From the NCBI RefSeq assembly GCF_026011715.1, contig NZ_BRVM01000002.1:248001-312000 (forward strand): a DNA stretch of 64,000 bases. The letters are read 5' to 3'. A program made the position numbers and the translations under genes. Every line of letters starts with the position of its first letter. Position 1 is the stretch's first letter. This DNA is from Cytobacillus sp. NCCP-133. GTDB taxonomy: Bacteria; Bacillota; Bacilli; Bacillales; Cytobacillaceae. Under the pieces are notes generated by a model. The model was not told the origin of the DNA. It saw only the letters and a program-made list of their open reading frames with translations, and searched no databases. Positions 50,709 to 59,492 of this stretch are shown piece after piece.

Positions 50709-51260
50709 ATGGCAGAGAAAAAAGAAAAAGAACCCTTATTTTATATACAGCAGCCTAATTTTCAATTTCCAGAATCGAAAATGCAAACTGTTTATTCAAG
50801 CAGAAAAGCAGAATTGGAAAGTAAAAAGAAACATCCGGATAGTCTGCAGGAATTAGATGCTGCTGTAGAAAATACGATAAAGAAGCCTGAGGAAAAGGTC
50901 GTTGAGGATGTTGCCGAACAGAAGAAAGTGCAGGAAACAATAGAAGAATTTGAAGCGGGCAGGGAAGAGAAAAAAGAAGCGCCTTCATTTGCCTTTACAA
51001 CAGAAAAAAGAAAACCTTCTTTCCGGCGAGTAAAGAGTTTTAAGGAGATGGACACATCTGAGCGTTTAGATTACTTAATTGATTTTCCAAAGCAGCTTCC
51101 TCCAATTCCTTGCATATTTGAAACCGATGAGAAAGCGATAAGAGGTTTTCTGATCTCTAGAGGTGATGAATTTATTGAAATTAAATTGTTTGATGAATCA
51201 ACTAAACAAATTAGCATCAATTCTATAAAGGAAATAAAAATGATTGGCTTAAGAAGGTAG
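50709..51260 (+). CDS. cotO: Spore coat protein CotO
   Basis: 183 residues: N-terminal KEPLFYIQQPNFQFP, a highly charged Glu/Lys-rich middle (about 35-110) and the conserved C-terminal domain (LDYLIDFPKQLPPIPC onward). CotO is a morphogenetic protein of the outer coat in B. subtilis and lies directly after fabI there too. ATG 50709 has CGGAGG 8 nt upstream; earlier in-frame codons back to 50691 lie over that site. A CATATAATA at 50666-50674 resembles the sigma-K -10 (CATANNNTA), without a clearly spaced -35. Confidence 0.88.
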   Translation: MAEKKEKEPLFYIQQPNFQFPESKMQTVYSSRKAELESKKKHPDSLQELDAAVENTIKKPEEKVVEDVAEQKKVQETIEEFEAGREEKKEAPSFAFTTEKRKPSFRRVKSFKEMDTSERLDYLIDFPKQLPPIPCIFETDEKAIRGFLISRGDEFIEIKLFDESTKQISINSIKEIKMIGLRR

Positions 51261-51262
51261 GA

Positions 51263-51385
51263 AAAAAAGTGTAAGCGCCTTGCCCACGAAGGAATGCAGA
51301 CAAAGAACGCCACATCCTCCAAAAAGCTGCAGCTTTCCGTTGTGCGATGATGAAGCAGTCGTAGCATTCCTTGTGGAGCTAGAAA
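51263..51385 (-). repeat. Intergenic repeat, inverted copy downstream of cotO
   Basis: Reverse-orientation counterpart of the repeat at 49496-49616. On the minus strand it begins TTTCTAGCTCCACAAGGAA and ends GGCAAGGCGCTTACAC. The pair frames fabI-cotO. Confidence 0.85.
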
Positions 51386-51423
51386 GAAAAAAATAGCCAG
51401 CCGAATGGACGGCTGGCTTCCTA

Positions 51424-51927
51424 TTAGTCTTCGCAGATATCAAGGTCTACATCTGCAATACATTGAACTGCGCAGAAGCAGCTTAGGTCGACAGTTACAC
51501 AGTCATCAGTACTGCGGAAGTAATCAACTTCGCAAACCTTTTTCAAGTCGATGCAGCAATCATCGGCAAGGTTTACTGTTTTGTCTGGGCCAGACTTTCT
51601 GTTTACTGGCTCTAGTACACGAAGCACCGCACAGCAGTTATCAAATACTTCTTCTACTCTGAAGAAGATGGATACACAAGCACAGTCATTTCCTGTAAAG
51701 AAAGCATGGAATGGTGAACCGTCCGCAGATTTTAATGTGAATACGCGTGTATCCGGACGCTTATGGCGTCTATTGCCTGAAGGAGAGATAGCTCCCAGCG
51801 GCTCCAGGAAACAGTTTGAAGGGCATTCGCACACATCTTCTGCATTATCTTGAATATCTTTTATAGCACGAACTACTTCACATACACAGCTTTTGCCTTT
51901 GAAGTCGTCTTTTTTTCCACAACCCAT
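51424..51927 (-). CDS. cotZ: CotY/CotZ-family spore coat protein
   Basis: 167-residue cysteine-rich protein (about 18 Cys), beginning MGCGKKDDFKGKSCVCEVV, with CECPSNCFLEPLG and the C-terminal LSCFCAVQCIADVDLDICED. Members form the disulfide-linked crust/exosporium lattice. The frame extends to 52005, but ATG 51927 follows AAGGAGG and starts at the family N-terminus. B. subtilis has cotZ-Y-X-W-V here; only one homologue is present in this window, so cotZ versus cotY cannot be settled. Confidence 0.9.
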   Translation of the reverse strand: MGCGKKDDFKGKSCVCEVVRAIKDIQDNAEDVCECPSNCFLEPLGAISPSGNRRHKRPDTRVFTLKSADGSPFHAFFTGNDCACVSIFFRVEEVFDNCCAVLRVLEPVNRKSGPDKTVNLADDCCIDLKKVCEVDYFRSTDDCVTVDLSCFCAVQCIADVDLDICED

Positions 51928-52059
51928 TTTTGTTTTCCTCCTTGTTTGTTTCTTGTGGTCTACACTAATAACATATTGCCGGGGAGCCCTATGGGTTACG
52001 GACAAACGCCTTGTTTTTCAAAAAAATAGGCTATTTTTTTATAAGTTGGAGGTAAAAAA

Positions 52060-52416
52060 ATGGATATAACACCTATGGAACTGGTCATTCTTTCTCTTGC
52101 AAGCTTCCGGCTGACGAGGCTGATTGTATTTGATAAAATTTCTGAATTTATCCGGAGTCCATTCATTGAAGAAGTAGAGGAAAAAAATGAAGAAGGGGAA
52201 GCTGAAATATACTTAGTTGTAAAAGAGGGCAGAATCCGAAGTTTCTTTGGGGAGCTATTGAGCTGTTACTGGTGTACGGGGGTATGGAGTGCCGTACTAT
52301 TATGTTCTCTATATTTTTTACTCAAAGAATGGGCCGTCCCTGTATTGCTGGTTTTAGCGGTAGCTGGTTTTGCTGCAATCATTGAAACAATCGTGCAAAA
52401 ATGGCTCGATGGATGA
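52060..52416 (+). CDS. yjcA: YjcA, DUF1360 sporulation protein
   Basis: 118 residues with the family phrases LASFRLTRLIVFDKISEFIR and CYWCTGVWSAV, and two hydrophobic helices in the C-terminal half. Membrane protein of unknown function, sporulation-associated in B. subtilis, where it also follows the cot cluster. GGAGG site upstream. Confidence 0.88.
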   Translation: MDITPMELVILSLASFRLTRLIVFDKISEFIRSPFIEEVEEKNEEGEAEIYLVVKEGRIRSFFGELLSCYWCTGVWSAVLLCSLYFLLKEWAVPVLLVLAVAGFAAIIETIVQKWLDG

Positions 52417-52513
52417 AGAAATTACAAGAAATAGATAGGCATTTGATTTAAGCAAGCATTGAGAAACAGCATAAATTATAGAAAGGGATTCTTTCATAAA
52501 TGGAGGGCCTATC

Positions 52514-52615
52514 ATGATGAAGAACAATAACGAGCAGTCAGCCACTAAGCCCCAGTCCTCAAAAAAGAAAAAGAAAAAAGGCTGTGGATGCGGAAAAAAA
52601 TCAAAGAAGAGCTAA
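52514..52615 (+). CDS. Tiny lysine-rich protein with GCGCGKK motif
   Basis: 33 residues starting MMKNNNEQSA and ending KKGCGCGKKSKKS. A GGAGGG site 6-9 nt before ATG and a terminator after it support expression. The CGC pair suggests metal binding or cross-linking; similar Lys/Cys tails occur in small Bacillus spore proteins. I do not know the function. It lies between yjcA and the spoVA-type operon. Confidence 0.6.
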   Translation: MMKNNNEQSATKPQSSKKKKKKGCGCGKKSKKS

Positions 52616-52619
52616 TCTA

Positions 52620-52655
52620 GAAGCCGGCAATTACCGGCTTTTATTTTTTTATATA
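52620..52655 (+). terminator. Terminator after the GCGCGKK gene
   Basis: Stem AAGCCGG / CCGGCTT with a 6-nt loop and a long T run. Confidence 0.85.
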
Positions 52656-52747
52656 ATATGGAAATATTAGGATGTTGCTTATTTTTCATAAATCCGAAGC
52701 AATCCGAGGACAATATAACTAAAGATTCTACATAGAAAGGGACTATT

Positions 52748-53221
52748 ATGAAGAAAAGACATTTGTGGTTGATGGCATGTATATTGGTTACCGTTTCTGG
52801 ATGCAGTAGGGATGGTGAGTTGAACGAAAGCGATCTGGCGCTCCTCAAAACAACTAATCCGCCACCTGCTTTAATTGAAAAAAATACGAAGGAAAATTTG
52901 GATCTGATTGCAGACATCGAGCATGATATCGAATCCATGGAAGAATTGTACGATGTAGCTGTCGTAAAAGGGAAAGAAAAAACTTTGGTTGCTTACAAAG
53001 TAAAGCACATTCAGCGATTTCATATGAAAAAAATCGAAAAGAAAATGACGAAGCTGCTGGAAAAAAAATATCCTGAAGAACACTTCATTGTTTCGAGTGA
53101 CTACAAAATTTTTATTGAAGCGGTAGAGCTTCAGGAAAAAATGAAAGATCCGGATTTTTCGGATAAAAAAGCAAAAAAGAAACTTGATAAGATTATAAAA
53201 TTAAAAAAAGAAATGACGTAG
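52748..53221 (+). CDS. YhcN/YlaJ-like sporulation lipoprotein
   Basis: 157 residues with a short signal peptide and lipobox VSGC (Cys19), then an acidic and lysine-rich domain of the spore lipoprotein YhcN/YlaJ type (ELYDVAVVKGKEKTLVAYKV). Such a lipoprotein is the usual companion of spoVAC-AD-AEb in accessory spoVA operons. GAAAGGG site upstream; spoVAC follows 15 nt later. Confidence 0.78.
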   Translation: MKKRHLWLMACILVTVSGCSRDGELNESDLALLKTTNPPPALIEKNTKENLDLIADIEHDIESMEELYDVAVVKGKEKTLVAYKVKHIQRFHMKKIEKKMTKLLEKKYPEEHFIVSSDYKIFIEAVELQEKMKDPDFSDKKAKKKLDKIIKLKKEMT

Positions 53222-53236
53222 AAAGGGGTATGAATC

Positions 53237-53713
53237 ATGAGCAAAAAAAATTCAACTAAGACACCCCAGCAACAGCAATATGAACAGCTTGAGCAAAAGC
53301 ATGAATTGCAGCGCCCCGTTCTAAAGAACTGTATCAGGGCTTTCTGGGTAGGAGGGCTCATTTGCGTAATCGGACAAGCTATTACGTATTTTTACATCTA
53401 TTTCTTCAACTTTACGGAACAGACTGCCGGGAACCCTACTGTAGCAACAATGATTTTTCTTTCCATGCTGCTGACAGGCTTTGGGGTCTATGACCGTCTC
53501 GGACAGTTTGCTGGAGCAGGAAGTGCGGTCCCTGTAACTGGTTTCGGAAATGCAGTTATTTCGGCAGCAATTGAGCACCGGACTGAAGGCTTTGTGCTCG
53601 GGGTAGGCGGCAATATGTTCAAGCTTGCCGGCTCTGTTATCCTTTTTGGCGTGTTTGCTGCATTTGTAGTGGCTTTGATCAAAACGCTTCTAGTGATATG
53701 GGGGGTTATTTAA
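53237..53713 (+). CDS. spoVAC: Stage V sporulation protein AC
   Basis: 158-residue membrane protein of the dipicolinic acid channel. N-terminal polar Gln-rich leader, then four or so helices with FWVGGLICVIGQ and FAGAGSAVPVTGFGNA, the pair of phrases also found in SpoVAE. SpoVAC is reported to be mechanosensitive in B. subtilis. Its TAA overlaps the spoVAD ATG by one base. Confidence 0.95.
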   Translation: MSKKNSTKTPQQQQYEQLEQKHELQRPVLKNCIRAFWVGGLICVIGQAITYFYIYFFNFTEQTAGNPTVATMIFLSMLLTGFGVYDRLGQFAGAGSAVPVTGFGNAVISAAIEHRTEGFVLGVGGNMFKLAGSVILFGVFAAFVVALIKTLLVIWGVI

Positions 53714-54726
53714 TGCTAAAAGGAAAGCAATCCTGGATTTTTCAAAACCGTCCTGTCATTGCTTCTACTGGCGTTTCTGGCGGGCCATTTGAGGCAAATG
53801 GCAACCTGGCAGACGACTTTGATGTATTGCATGATGATTTGTGGATGGGCGAAGACTCCTATGAAAAAGCCCATCGTGTCCTTCTTGAAGAAGCAGGGCA
53901 AACGGCATTGCAAAAATCCAACTTACAAAAGGAAGACATACAGTTTTATATCGCGGGTGATTTAATCAATCAAATAACTCCTACAAGTTTGACGGCAAGA
54001 ACTAATCAAATCCCTTACTTTGGGATTTTTGGCGCTTGCTCAACTTCAATGGAAGGTCTTGCATTAGCCTCTTTTATTGTGAACTATCAAGGTGCTGATT
54101 ATATTTTAACAGGGGCTTCAAGCCATAATGCAGCTGTTGAGAAACAATTCAGGTATCCGACTGAATATGGCGGCCAAAAGCCCCCGACAGCTCAATGGAC
54201 AGTGACAGGAGCGGGTGCAGCCGTAATAGCCTCGAAAGCTTCGAAGCAAAACATGCCAGTTACAACATCAGCTACGATTGGAAAAGTAATTGATATGGGT
54301 CTCACAGACCCTTTTAATATGGGAGGTGCAATGGCTCCTGCAGCTGCTGATACTATTACAGCCCACTTTAAGGATATGCAGCTGGATCCGTCTTATTATG
54401 ATTTGATTGTAACAGGAGACCTTGGAAGAATTGGCCAGGAAACCACTTTTGAATTGCTTGGGAATAACGGCCTGAATATAGAAAGAGAAAAACTCAAGGA
54501 TTGCGGCTTAATGATTTATAAGGAAGGCCAGCCTGTACAGTCAGGCGGAAGCGGGGCAGGCTGCTCTGCTGCAGTCTTATACGGCCATTTAATAAATCAG
54601 ATGAAACAGGGAGAATATAAGCGGATACTAGTGGTGGCTACAGGAGCATTATTGTCTCCGCTTACGTTTCAGCAAAATGAAAGTATTCCTTGTATTGCGC
54701 ATGCTGTTTCAATCGAAATGAATTAA
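53713..54726 (+). CDS. spoVAD: Stage V sporulation protein AD
   Basis: 337-residue thiolase-fold protein that binds dipicolinic acid during its uptake into the spore. Landmarks: FGACSTSMEGLALASF, TGAGAAVIAS and SGGSGAGCSA. The frame opens at 53698, but ATG 53713 overlaps the spoVAC stop (TAATG) and has GGGGGG 8 nt upstream; resulting size is normal. spoVAE follows 12 nt later. Confidence 0.96.
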   Translation: MLKGKQSWIFQNRPVIASTGVSGGPFEANGNLADDFDVLHDDLWMGEDSYEKAHRVLLEEAGQTALQKSNLQKEDIQFYIAGDLINQITPTSLTARTNQIPYFGIFGACSTSMEGLALASFIVNYQGADYILTGASSHNAAVEKQFRYPTEYGGQKPPTAQWTVTGAGAAVIASKASKQNMPVTTSATIGKVIDMGLTDPFNMGGAMAPAAADTITAHFKDMQLDPSYYDLIVTGDLGRIGQETTFELLGNNGLNIEREKLKDCGLMIYKEGQPVQSGGSGAGCSAAVLYGHLINQMKQGEYKRILVVATGALLSPLTFQQNESIPCIAHAVSIEMN

Positions 54727-54738
54727 GGAGGTGTATCT

Positions 54739-55095
54739 ATGCTGCCAATGTTTTTTTGGGCTTTTGTTATTGGAGGGCTTATTTGCGTATTTGGCCAAAT
54801 CTTGTTCGATATATTTAAATTAACTCCTGGCCATACGTTGAGTCTTTTAGTTGTATTGGGAGCCGTGCTCGATGGGGTTGGGCTTTATGAACCACTGGTA
54901 GATTTTGCCGGAGCGGGGGCGACCATACCAATTACCAGCTTCGGCAACTCCCTGGTCCATGGTGCTCTTCAAGAAGCCGATCAGCACGGACTTGTAGGTG
55001 TTTTAACAGGGATGTTCGAGGTAACCAGCTCGGGTATATCTGCAGCTATCATTTTCGGTTTTATTGGCGCACTTATATTTAAACCAAAAGGATAA
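54739..55095 (+). CDS. spoVAE: Stage V sporulation protein AE (AEb type)
   Basis: 118-residue membrane protein homologous to the SpoVAC core ([32 protein letters not shown]), the AEb form. Third component of the spore DPA channel module. Preceded by AGGAGG. There is no spoVAA, AB, AEa or AF here, so this is an accessory rather than the canonical spoVA operon. Confidence 0.95.
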   Translation: MLPMFFWAFVIGGLICVFGQILFDIFKLTPGHTLSLLVVLGAVLDGVGLYEPLVDFAGAGATIPITSFGNSLVHGALQEADQHGLVGVLTGMFEVTSSGISAAIIFGFIGALIFKPKG

Positions 55096-55112
55096 AAAGG
55101 AAGTAGGAACGT

Positions 55113-55310
55113 ATGGCTGAAAACAGGAAAAATTTAATGGCGCTTCAAGAAATGGTTAAAGAACTGGAAAGGGCTCTGACCGAAAAGGCAAAAGCTTCAG
55201 CTGATGTATAGGCACAGGCTGTGTTTCATCAAGGAGTCGTTGAAGCCAAAGATATAAATGGTTTTTTGTCCAGACGCATAAATAAACTTAAACAATCCTT
55301 TCTGTTATAG
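55113..55310 (+). pseudogene. DUF1657-like small protein with in-frame amber codon
   Basis: ATG 55113 (with GGAAG upstream) opens a frame that reads MAENRKNLMALQEMVKELER and then TAG at 55209-55211; the same frame continues sensibly (AQAVFHQGVVEAKDINGFL) to a second stop at 55308-55310. The 65-position product has the size and helical make-up of the DUF1657 proteins found at this place in accessory spoVA operons. The family assignment is tentative. A single substitution of a CAG, GAG, AAG or TGG codon to TAG would explain it. Confidence 0.65.
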
Positions 55311-55319
55311 GGGTACTGT

Positions 55320-56189
55320 ATGAATGGGATAATGGCGACCGTTGTTCGATCAATCTTCATTATAATGGGACTGTTTCTCATCACCAAGTTATTAGGCAAG
55401 AAACAGCTCTCCAAACTCTCCTTTTTTGAATATATTGTTGGCATCACTGTAGGCGATATCGCAGGAACACTTTCCATGGATCCGGAGCTTAGCTTAAGGG
55501 ATGGATTAACTGCTTTTTTGATATGGGCATTCGTGCCGCTCGTTATTAGCCTTTTATCATTAAAAAGCAAGGCATTCCGGGATTTTGTAGAAGGGAAGCC
55601 AACAACGTTTATTGAAAAAGGAAAAATACTTGAGGACAATTTAAAGAAAGAAAAATACAGTGCTGATGAGCTGATGGAACAGCTGCGAAAAAAGGATATT
55701 TTTCGAGTTGCTGATGTGGAATTCGCATCTCTTGATTCGAATGGAGAATTAAATATTATATTGAAAAGAGCAAAACAGCCGCTAACTGCAGGAGAACTTT
55801 TTAACAACTTGCCAGAGGCTGGCGTTCCTCATGCAGTCATAATGGATGGGACCGTTTATTATGATGCGCTGAAAAATGCAGGAGTAAACTGGAAATGGCT
55901 GAAGGAGGAATTAGCAAAAAGGCATTTGACGGCAGAACAGGTTTTTTTTGCCCAAATTGATGAACAAGGCCAGATTAAGCTTGATCTATTTAATGACCTT
56001 TTGGAAATTCCGGAAATGAATAAGGATGGGCATTTATTAATATTAATGAAGAAAATCCAAGGAGAGCTGGAATGGAATTCATTGACTGCAGAAGAACCTG
56101 CCCTAAAAGCAGCTTATAAAGAATACTCCAGCAGAATGCAGAACTTAATTAAAAAAACCAAGCCTTATTTTTCGCTTGACAGTGAATAG
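55320..56189 (+). CDS. DUF421 (YetF-like) membrane protein
   Basis: 289 residues: three N-terminal membrane helices with the family phrase LGKKQLSKLSFFEYIVGITVG, then a two-part cytoplasmic domain (EGKPTTFIEKGKILEDNL; LKRAKQPLTAGELF). DUF421 proteins accompany spoVAC-AD-AEb in accessory spoVA operons, and YetF-type proteins have been linked to spore germination or germinant response. Last gene of the operon; molecular role unknown. Confidence 0.87.
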   Translation: MNGIMATVVRSIFIIMGLFLITKLLGKKQLSKLSFFEYIVGITVGDIAGTLSMDPELSLRDGLTAFLIWAFVPLVISLLSLKSKAFRDFVEGKPTTFIEKGKILEDNLKKEKYSADELMEQLRKKDIFRVADVEFASLDSNGELNIILKRAKQPLTAGELFNNLPEAGVPHAVIMDGTVYYDALKNAGVNWKWLKEELAKRHLTAEQVFFAQIDEQGQIKLDLFNDLLEIPEMNKDGHLLILMKKIQGELEWNSLTAEEPALKAAYKEYSSRMQNLIKKTKPYFSLDSE

Positions 56190-56260
56190 CTAGACTTGCC
56201 TGCTTGCCTATGCACTTGCTGGTTATATTTCATATGTAGTATGGAATAAATAAAAGCGAG

Positions 56261-56386
56261 GTGTCAGGTATAGGCTTCGGTTTCTGCGGCTACGGCTATG
56301 ACGGTGGATACGGCGGAAACACATTTGTTCTCATAGTCGTGCTATTCATCTTGTTGATTTTTATTGGTGCATGTTGTTACAGCTAA
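56261..56386 (+). CDS. YjcZ-family tiny membrane peptide
   Basis: 41 residues from GTG 56261: MSG start, a Gly/Tyr-rich lead ([15 protein letters not shown]) and one hydrophobic helix ([17 protein letters not shown]) ending CCYS. This is the layout of the Bacillus YjcZ-type sporulation peptides. Ribosome site is weak (AAGCGAG). Function unknown. Confidence 0.65.
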   Translation: MSGIGFGFCGYGYDGGYGGNTFVLIVVLFILLIFIGACCYS

Positions 56387-56514
56387 GGCCTTTATTTATG
56401 CGTACGGCTGGGCCGTGGTTTAGGGTCAGCTTTTCTTAAACCAAACGAATAAATCACCTTTTTCTACCGCCTTCATACTATATAAAGTAGTTAATGAAGG
56501 AGCGTGAAAAAGCA

Positions 56515-56769
56515 ATGGATAATAATTTTTTTAAAAACCTTGAAAAGAAAACAGGCGTTAATATGAAAGATGTATTTGATTTGGCCGGTTCTTTGCAAAA
56601 CGCTAACTTTAAGGACGAGAAAACCGTTCGGAATGTAATAAAAAAAGTTTCTAAAATTGCGAATAAGCCCGTATCCAAAGATATGGAAGATAAAATTGTA
56701 AAATCGATTGTGGCTGATGGAAAACAGCTTGATTTTAACACCATTTCTCAGATGATGAATAAAAAGTAA
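56515..56769 (+). CDS. spoVIF: Stage VI sporulation protein F
   Basis: 84-residue helical protein (MDNNFFKNLEKKTGVNMKDV) homologous to B. subtilis SpoVIF (YjcC), needed for proper coat assembly and sigma-K-dependent gene expression. The frame opens at ATG 56494, but that start has no ribosome site and lies over the real one (GAAGGAG); ATG 56515 gives the family length. Restores B. subtilis order (yjcA ... spoVIF-yjcD) after the spoVA insertion. Confidence 0.92.
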   Translation: MDNNFFKNLEKKTGVNMKDVFDLAGSLQNANFKDEKTVRNVIKKVSKIANKPVSKDMEDKIVKSIVADGKQLDFNTISQMMNKK

Positions 56770-56949
56770 GGTGTATCTTCTGATGTAGAAATCCACCAGG
56801 TGCCGTTCAGCTGTGAAGCATCCATATTGCGGGGAACTTTGACGGTGACGCAGGGAGGGGGCCCCATCTAAGTTCTAATATTATAGCTTTAACGGTCAGC
56901 GGATTACAAATAAAATTTGAGGTGAACTCAAATTAATGAGGGATAATGA

Positions 56950-56981
56950 CAAAGGGACCTGGCAAATGTGCGGCCAGGTCC
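56950..56981. terminator. Hairpin after yjcD
   Basis: Stem GGACCTGGC / GCCAGGTCC with an 8-nt loop; short T run on the minus strand. It may serve convergent spoVIF and yjcD. The 56770-56949 stretch holds nothing else I can name. Confidence 0.55.
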
Positions 56982-56990
56982 AATCTGCTT

Positions 56991-59297
56991 TTAACGTCTG
57001 AGGCTGCGGGAAATAGGGGCAAGGAAACGGGAAGGGGCGGCTTTTCGTCCGCGTTTCCTTTCAGGTACAGATATATATAAGTCTTTTCTTGCCCGTGTAA
57101 CAGCTACATACATAAGCCTGCGCTCTTCCTCCAAAGGAGCAGAATCACCTGTTCGAAATGCTTCAAGAGCATGGTCATGTGGCAGGCTTCCCTCAACAGC
57201 TCCTGCCACATATACCACATTATACTCCAGCCCCTTTGAACGGTGGATTGTACTTAAGGTAATGGCGTTTTTATAGCTTTTACTAAAATGTTTAATTTCT
57301 TTGTTCATCGCTTTCATATGCTCTGCATGCTCGATTAGCTCGACTATGGAGTTAAAGTTACGGGCAGCAACCTTCAAGTCTTTTAAATCATCAGACCCTT
57401 TTTCCATTTTATTGCCTTCGCTGCCTCGTTTTTTGAGGAAGTTTTGAAAGCCTAATTCCTTTTCAACCTTTTCAATGGCAGTTAAAGGAGTAAGCCCTGT
57501 AAGTGATCTGATAACAGGGATGGCTCTCCTTAATTTACTTTCCTGAAAAGCAAAGCCTGTTTTAATGTGGCATAGGCACTCGAGAAGGGAACAATCCTTC
57601 AAAATACTCTCCGCTTTAATATCCTGCAAAGCAGATTGTTTAACAAAAAGAGATGGCAATATATCTTTAATGGCATGTTGGTCGTCTTCATTAGCAGAAA
57701 GTTTCAAAAATGCAAGCATACTTCTGATTATGAAACGGTCATAGAAAGATTCTGCATCCTGATCAAGCTTGAAAGGGAGGCTGGAATTTGCCAGCCTTTC
57801 AAATACAGCCCTGCTTCCAGTATGTGTTCGAAACAAAATAGCAAAGTCACTTGGTTCAAATCCTTTTGCTATTTTGTTCTGGATATCTGTCAAAATCATG
57901 GTTGCTTCTTCTTCCTCATCATAAGGAAAAAATAAGAAAGGATAACGTTCACTTGTATACTGGGCATTCATGCTTTTAGTGCGTCTCTGTTTATTCAGAG
58001 AAATGATTTGATTGGCTGCAGAAACGATTTCATGCGCAGAGCGATAGTTTTGGTCTAGAGTTATCACTTTTGCATTAGGAAAATCTTCCTCAAAATCTAA
58101 CAAGTATTGAGGATCACTTCCCCTGAAAGCATAAATGGACTGGTCATCATCCCCCACAGCACAGACATTACTTGTTTTATTGGAGAGCATTTTCATCAGT
58201 TCATATTGAACTTTATTAATGTCCTGAAACTCATCAATCAGAAAGTATCGAAATCGGCTCTGATATTGTTCGAGAATAAGAGGGTTTTCCCGGAAAAGGG
58301 TGTAGCATTCTGTTAGCATATCGTCAAAATCAAATATACCTTTTCGCCCCTTTGCTAGTTCATACCGTTTATATAATGCCGCTGCCTGCTCTTCCCAGTC
58401 GTTTTCAGGTTTAACTTTTTCAGGCATGATCAGTGAGTTTTTCCAATAACTGATTTGCTGAAGAGCAAGGTCAAAAGCAAATTCTCTTTCATCAAGCTTC
58501 AAGTCTTTGCATGCTTCCTTAATGATCTGTTCACGCTGCCAATCCCTATTAAGCAGTTTGCCTGAAGCCCATTTCTCTGGAGAGTGAAAGGAAAGAATCC
58601 GATAAAACAAACTATGAAATGTACCGGAAACCACCTTTTTAACTTTTCTATGATCCATTCCAGGATAGTAAAGGAGACGGTCCTTCATTTCAGCTGCAGC
58701 CTTTGCCGTAAAGGTGACAAGCATGATGGATTTGGGATCGATATTTTTTTCACGCAGCATGAAAGCAGTCCTTGTCGTTAGTACTCGCGTTTTTCCACTC
58801 CCAGCTCCTGCAAGGACAAGCAGTGGCCCATCTATATAGGAAACAGCAGCTGCCTGCTGCGTATCCAGAAAAATTCCCGATCGGAAAAGTGCCTGCAGGT
58901 ATTCATTAGGAAAACTATGGTCTGGTGTATTTTCTTTAATATATATAGGAATATTTTTAACAGGCTGCGCTTTTTTAAAAACTGATTCGGCAATGTTTAC
59001 TGCTGAAGCAGCAATGGATCGGGAAACTGGGATTTTAAAACCATCCTTTTCTATATATTCCCTTGTCACAGTATGAGCAGGTTCCACATTTAATTTCATC
59101 TCCTTGCACGTTCTGCTGCTCTGCTGAATATGATAAAAATGAGGTTCCTTCTCGATTCCTAAATACAAGCGTACAGAAGCTCCGCAATCAGAACAATATA
59201 GCTTTCCTTTTTTGCCTTCTTCATATATATGCTGAAAATTTTCTCTATTTAATTGTTCAAGGTTAACTGGTTTATTATGTAAAATTGCTGTTTTCAT
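56991..59297 (-). CDS. yjcD: YjcD, UvrD/Rep-family ATP-dependent DNA helicase with CoiA-like N-terminus
   Basis: 768 residues. SF1A helicase motifs in order: Walker A LAGAGSGKTRVLT (about 165-177), DEFQDINKVQYELM, VGDDDQSIYAFRG, LDQNYRS, STIHRSKGLEY and VAVTRARKDLY. Ahead of the helicase is about 65 residues with a zinc-ligand-like pattern: CSDC at 35-38, HFYH at 53-56 and Cys64. The pattern and spacing match CoiA of this window. Translocates 3'-5' on single-stranded DNA; repair role not defined. Position after spoVIF as in B. subtilis. Confidence 0.93.
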   Translation of the reverse strand: MKTAILHNKPVNLEQLNRENFQHIYEEGKKGKLYCSDCGASVRLYLGIEKEPHFYHIQQSSRTCKEMKLNVEPAHTVTREYIEKDGFKIPVSRSIAASAVNIAESVFKKAQPVKNIPIYIKENTPDHSFPNEYLQALFRSGIFLDTQQAAAVSYIDGPLLVLAGAGSGKTRVLTTRTAFMLREKNIDPKSIMLVTFTAKAAAEMKDRLLYYPGMDHRKVKKVVSGTFHSLFYRILSFHSPEKWASGKLLNRDWQREQIIKEACKDLKLDEREFAFDLALQQISYWKNSLIMPEKVKPENDWEEQAAALYKRYELAKGRKGIFDFDDMLTECYTLFRENPLILEQYQSRFRYFLIDEFQDINKVQYELMKMLSNKTSNVCAVGDDDQSIYAFRGSDPQYLLDFEEDFPNAKVITLDQNYRSAHEIVSAANQIISLNKQRRTKSMNAQYTSERYPFLFFPYDEEEEATMILTDIQNKIAKGFEPSDFAILFRTHTGSRAVFERLANSSLPFKLDQDAESFYDRFIIRSMLAFLKLSANEDDQHAIKDILPSLFVKQSALQDIKAESILKDCSLLECLCHIKTGFAFQESKLRRAIPVIRSLTGLTPLTAIEKVEKELGFQNFLKKRGSEGNKMEKGSDDLKDLKVAARNFNSIVELIEHAEHMKAMNKEIKHFSKSYKNAITLSTIHRSKGLEYNVVYVAGAVEGSLPHDHALEAFRTGDSAPLEEERRLMYVAVTRARKDLYISVPERKRGRKAAPSRFLAPISRSLRR

Positions 59298-59492
59298 ATC
59301 GAATACCCCATTTAAAGCAAACTAATAATGATTGCTGGTTAGTCCAAATAAACAAGACAAACCTAATCATAACAAAACAGAAAAGGTTTCTAAAGTCCTT
59401 AAATGTTTGAAATTTAAATAAAAAGGGTACATAAAAAGGAGAGTGTTTTCGTATTTCTTTAATAAGGATATGAATGGAGAGGGGGAGCAGCT

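Noticed and set aside
55229-55807. 192-residue minus-strand frame over the DUF421 gene
   Set aside because: Antisense to a clear membrane protein gene; no supporting start signal.
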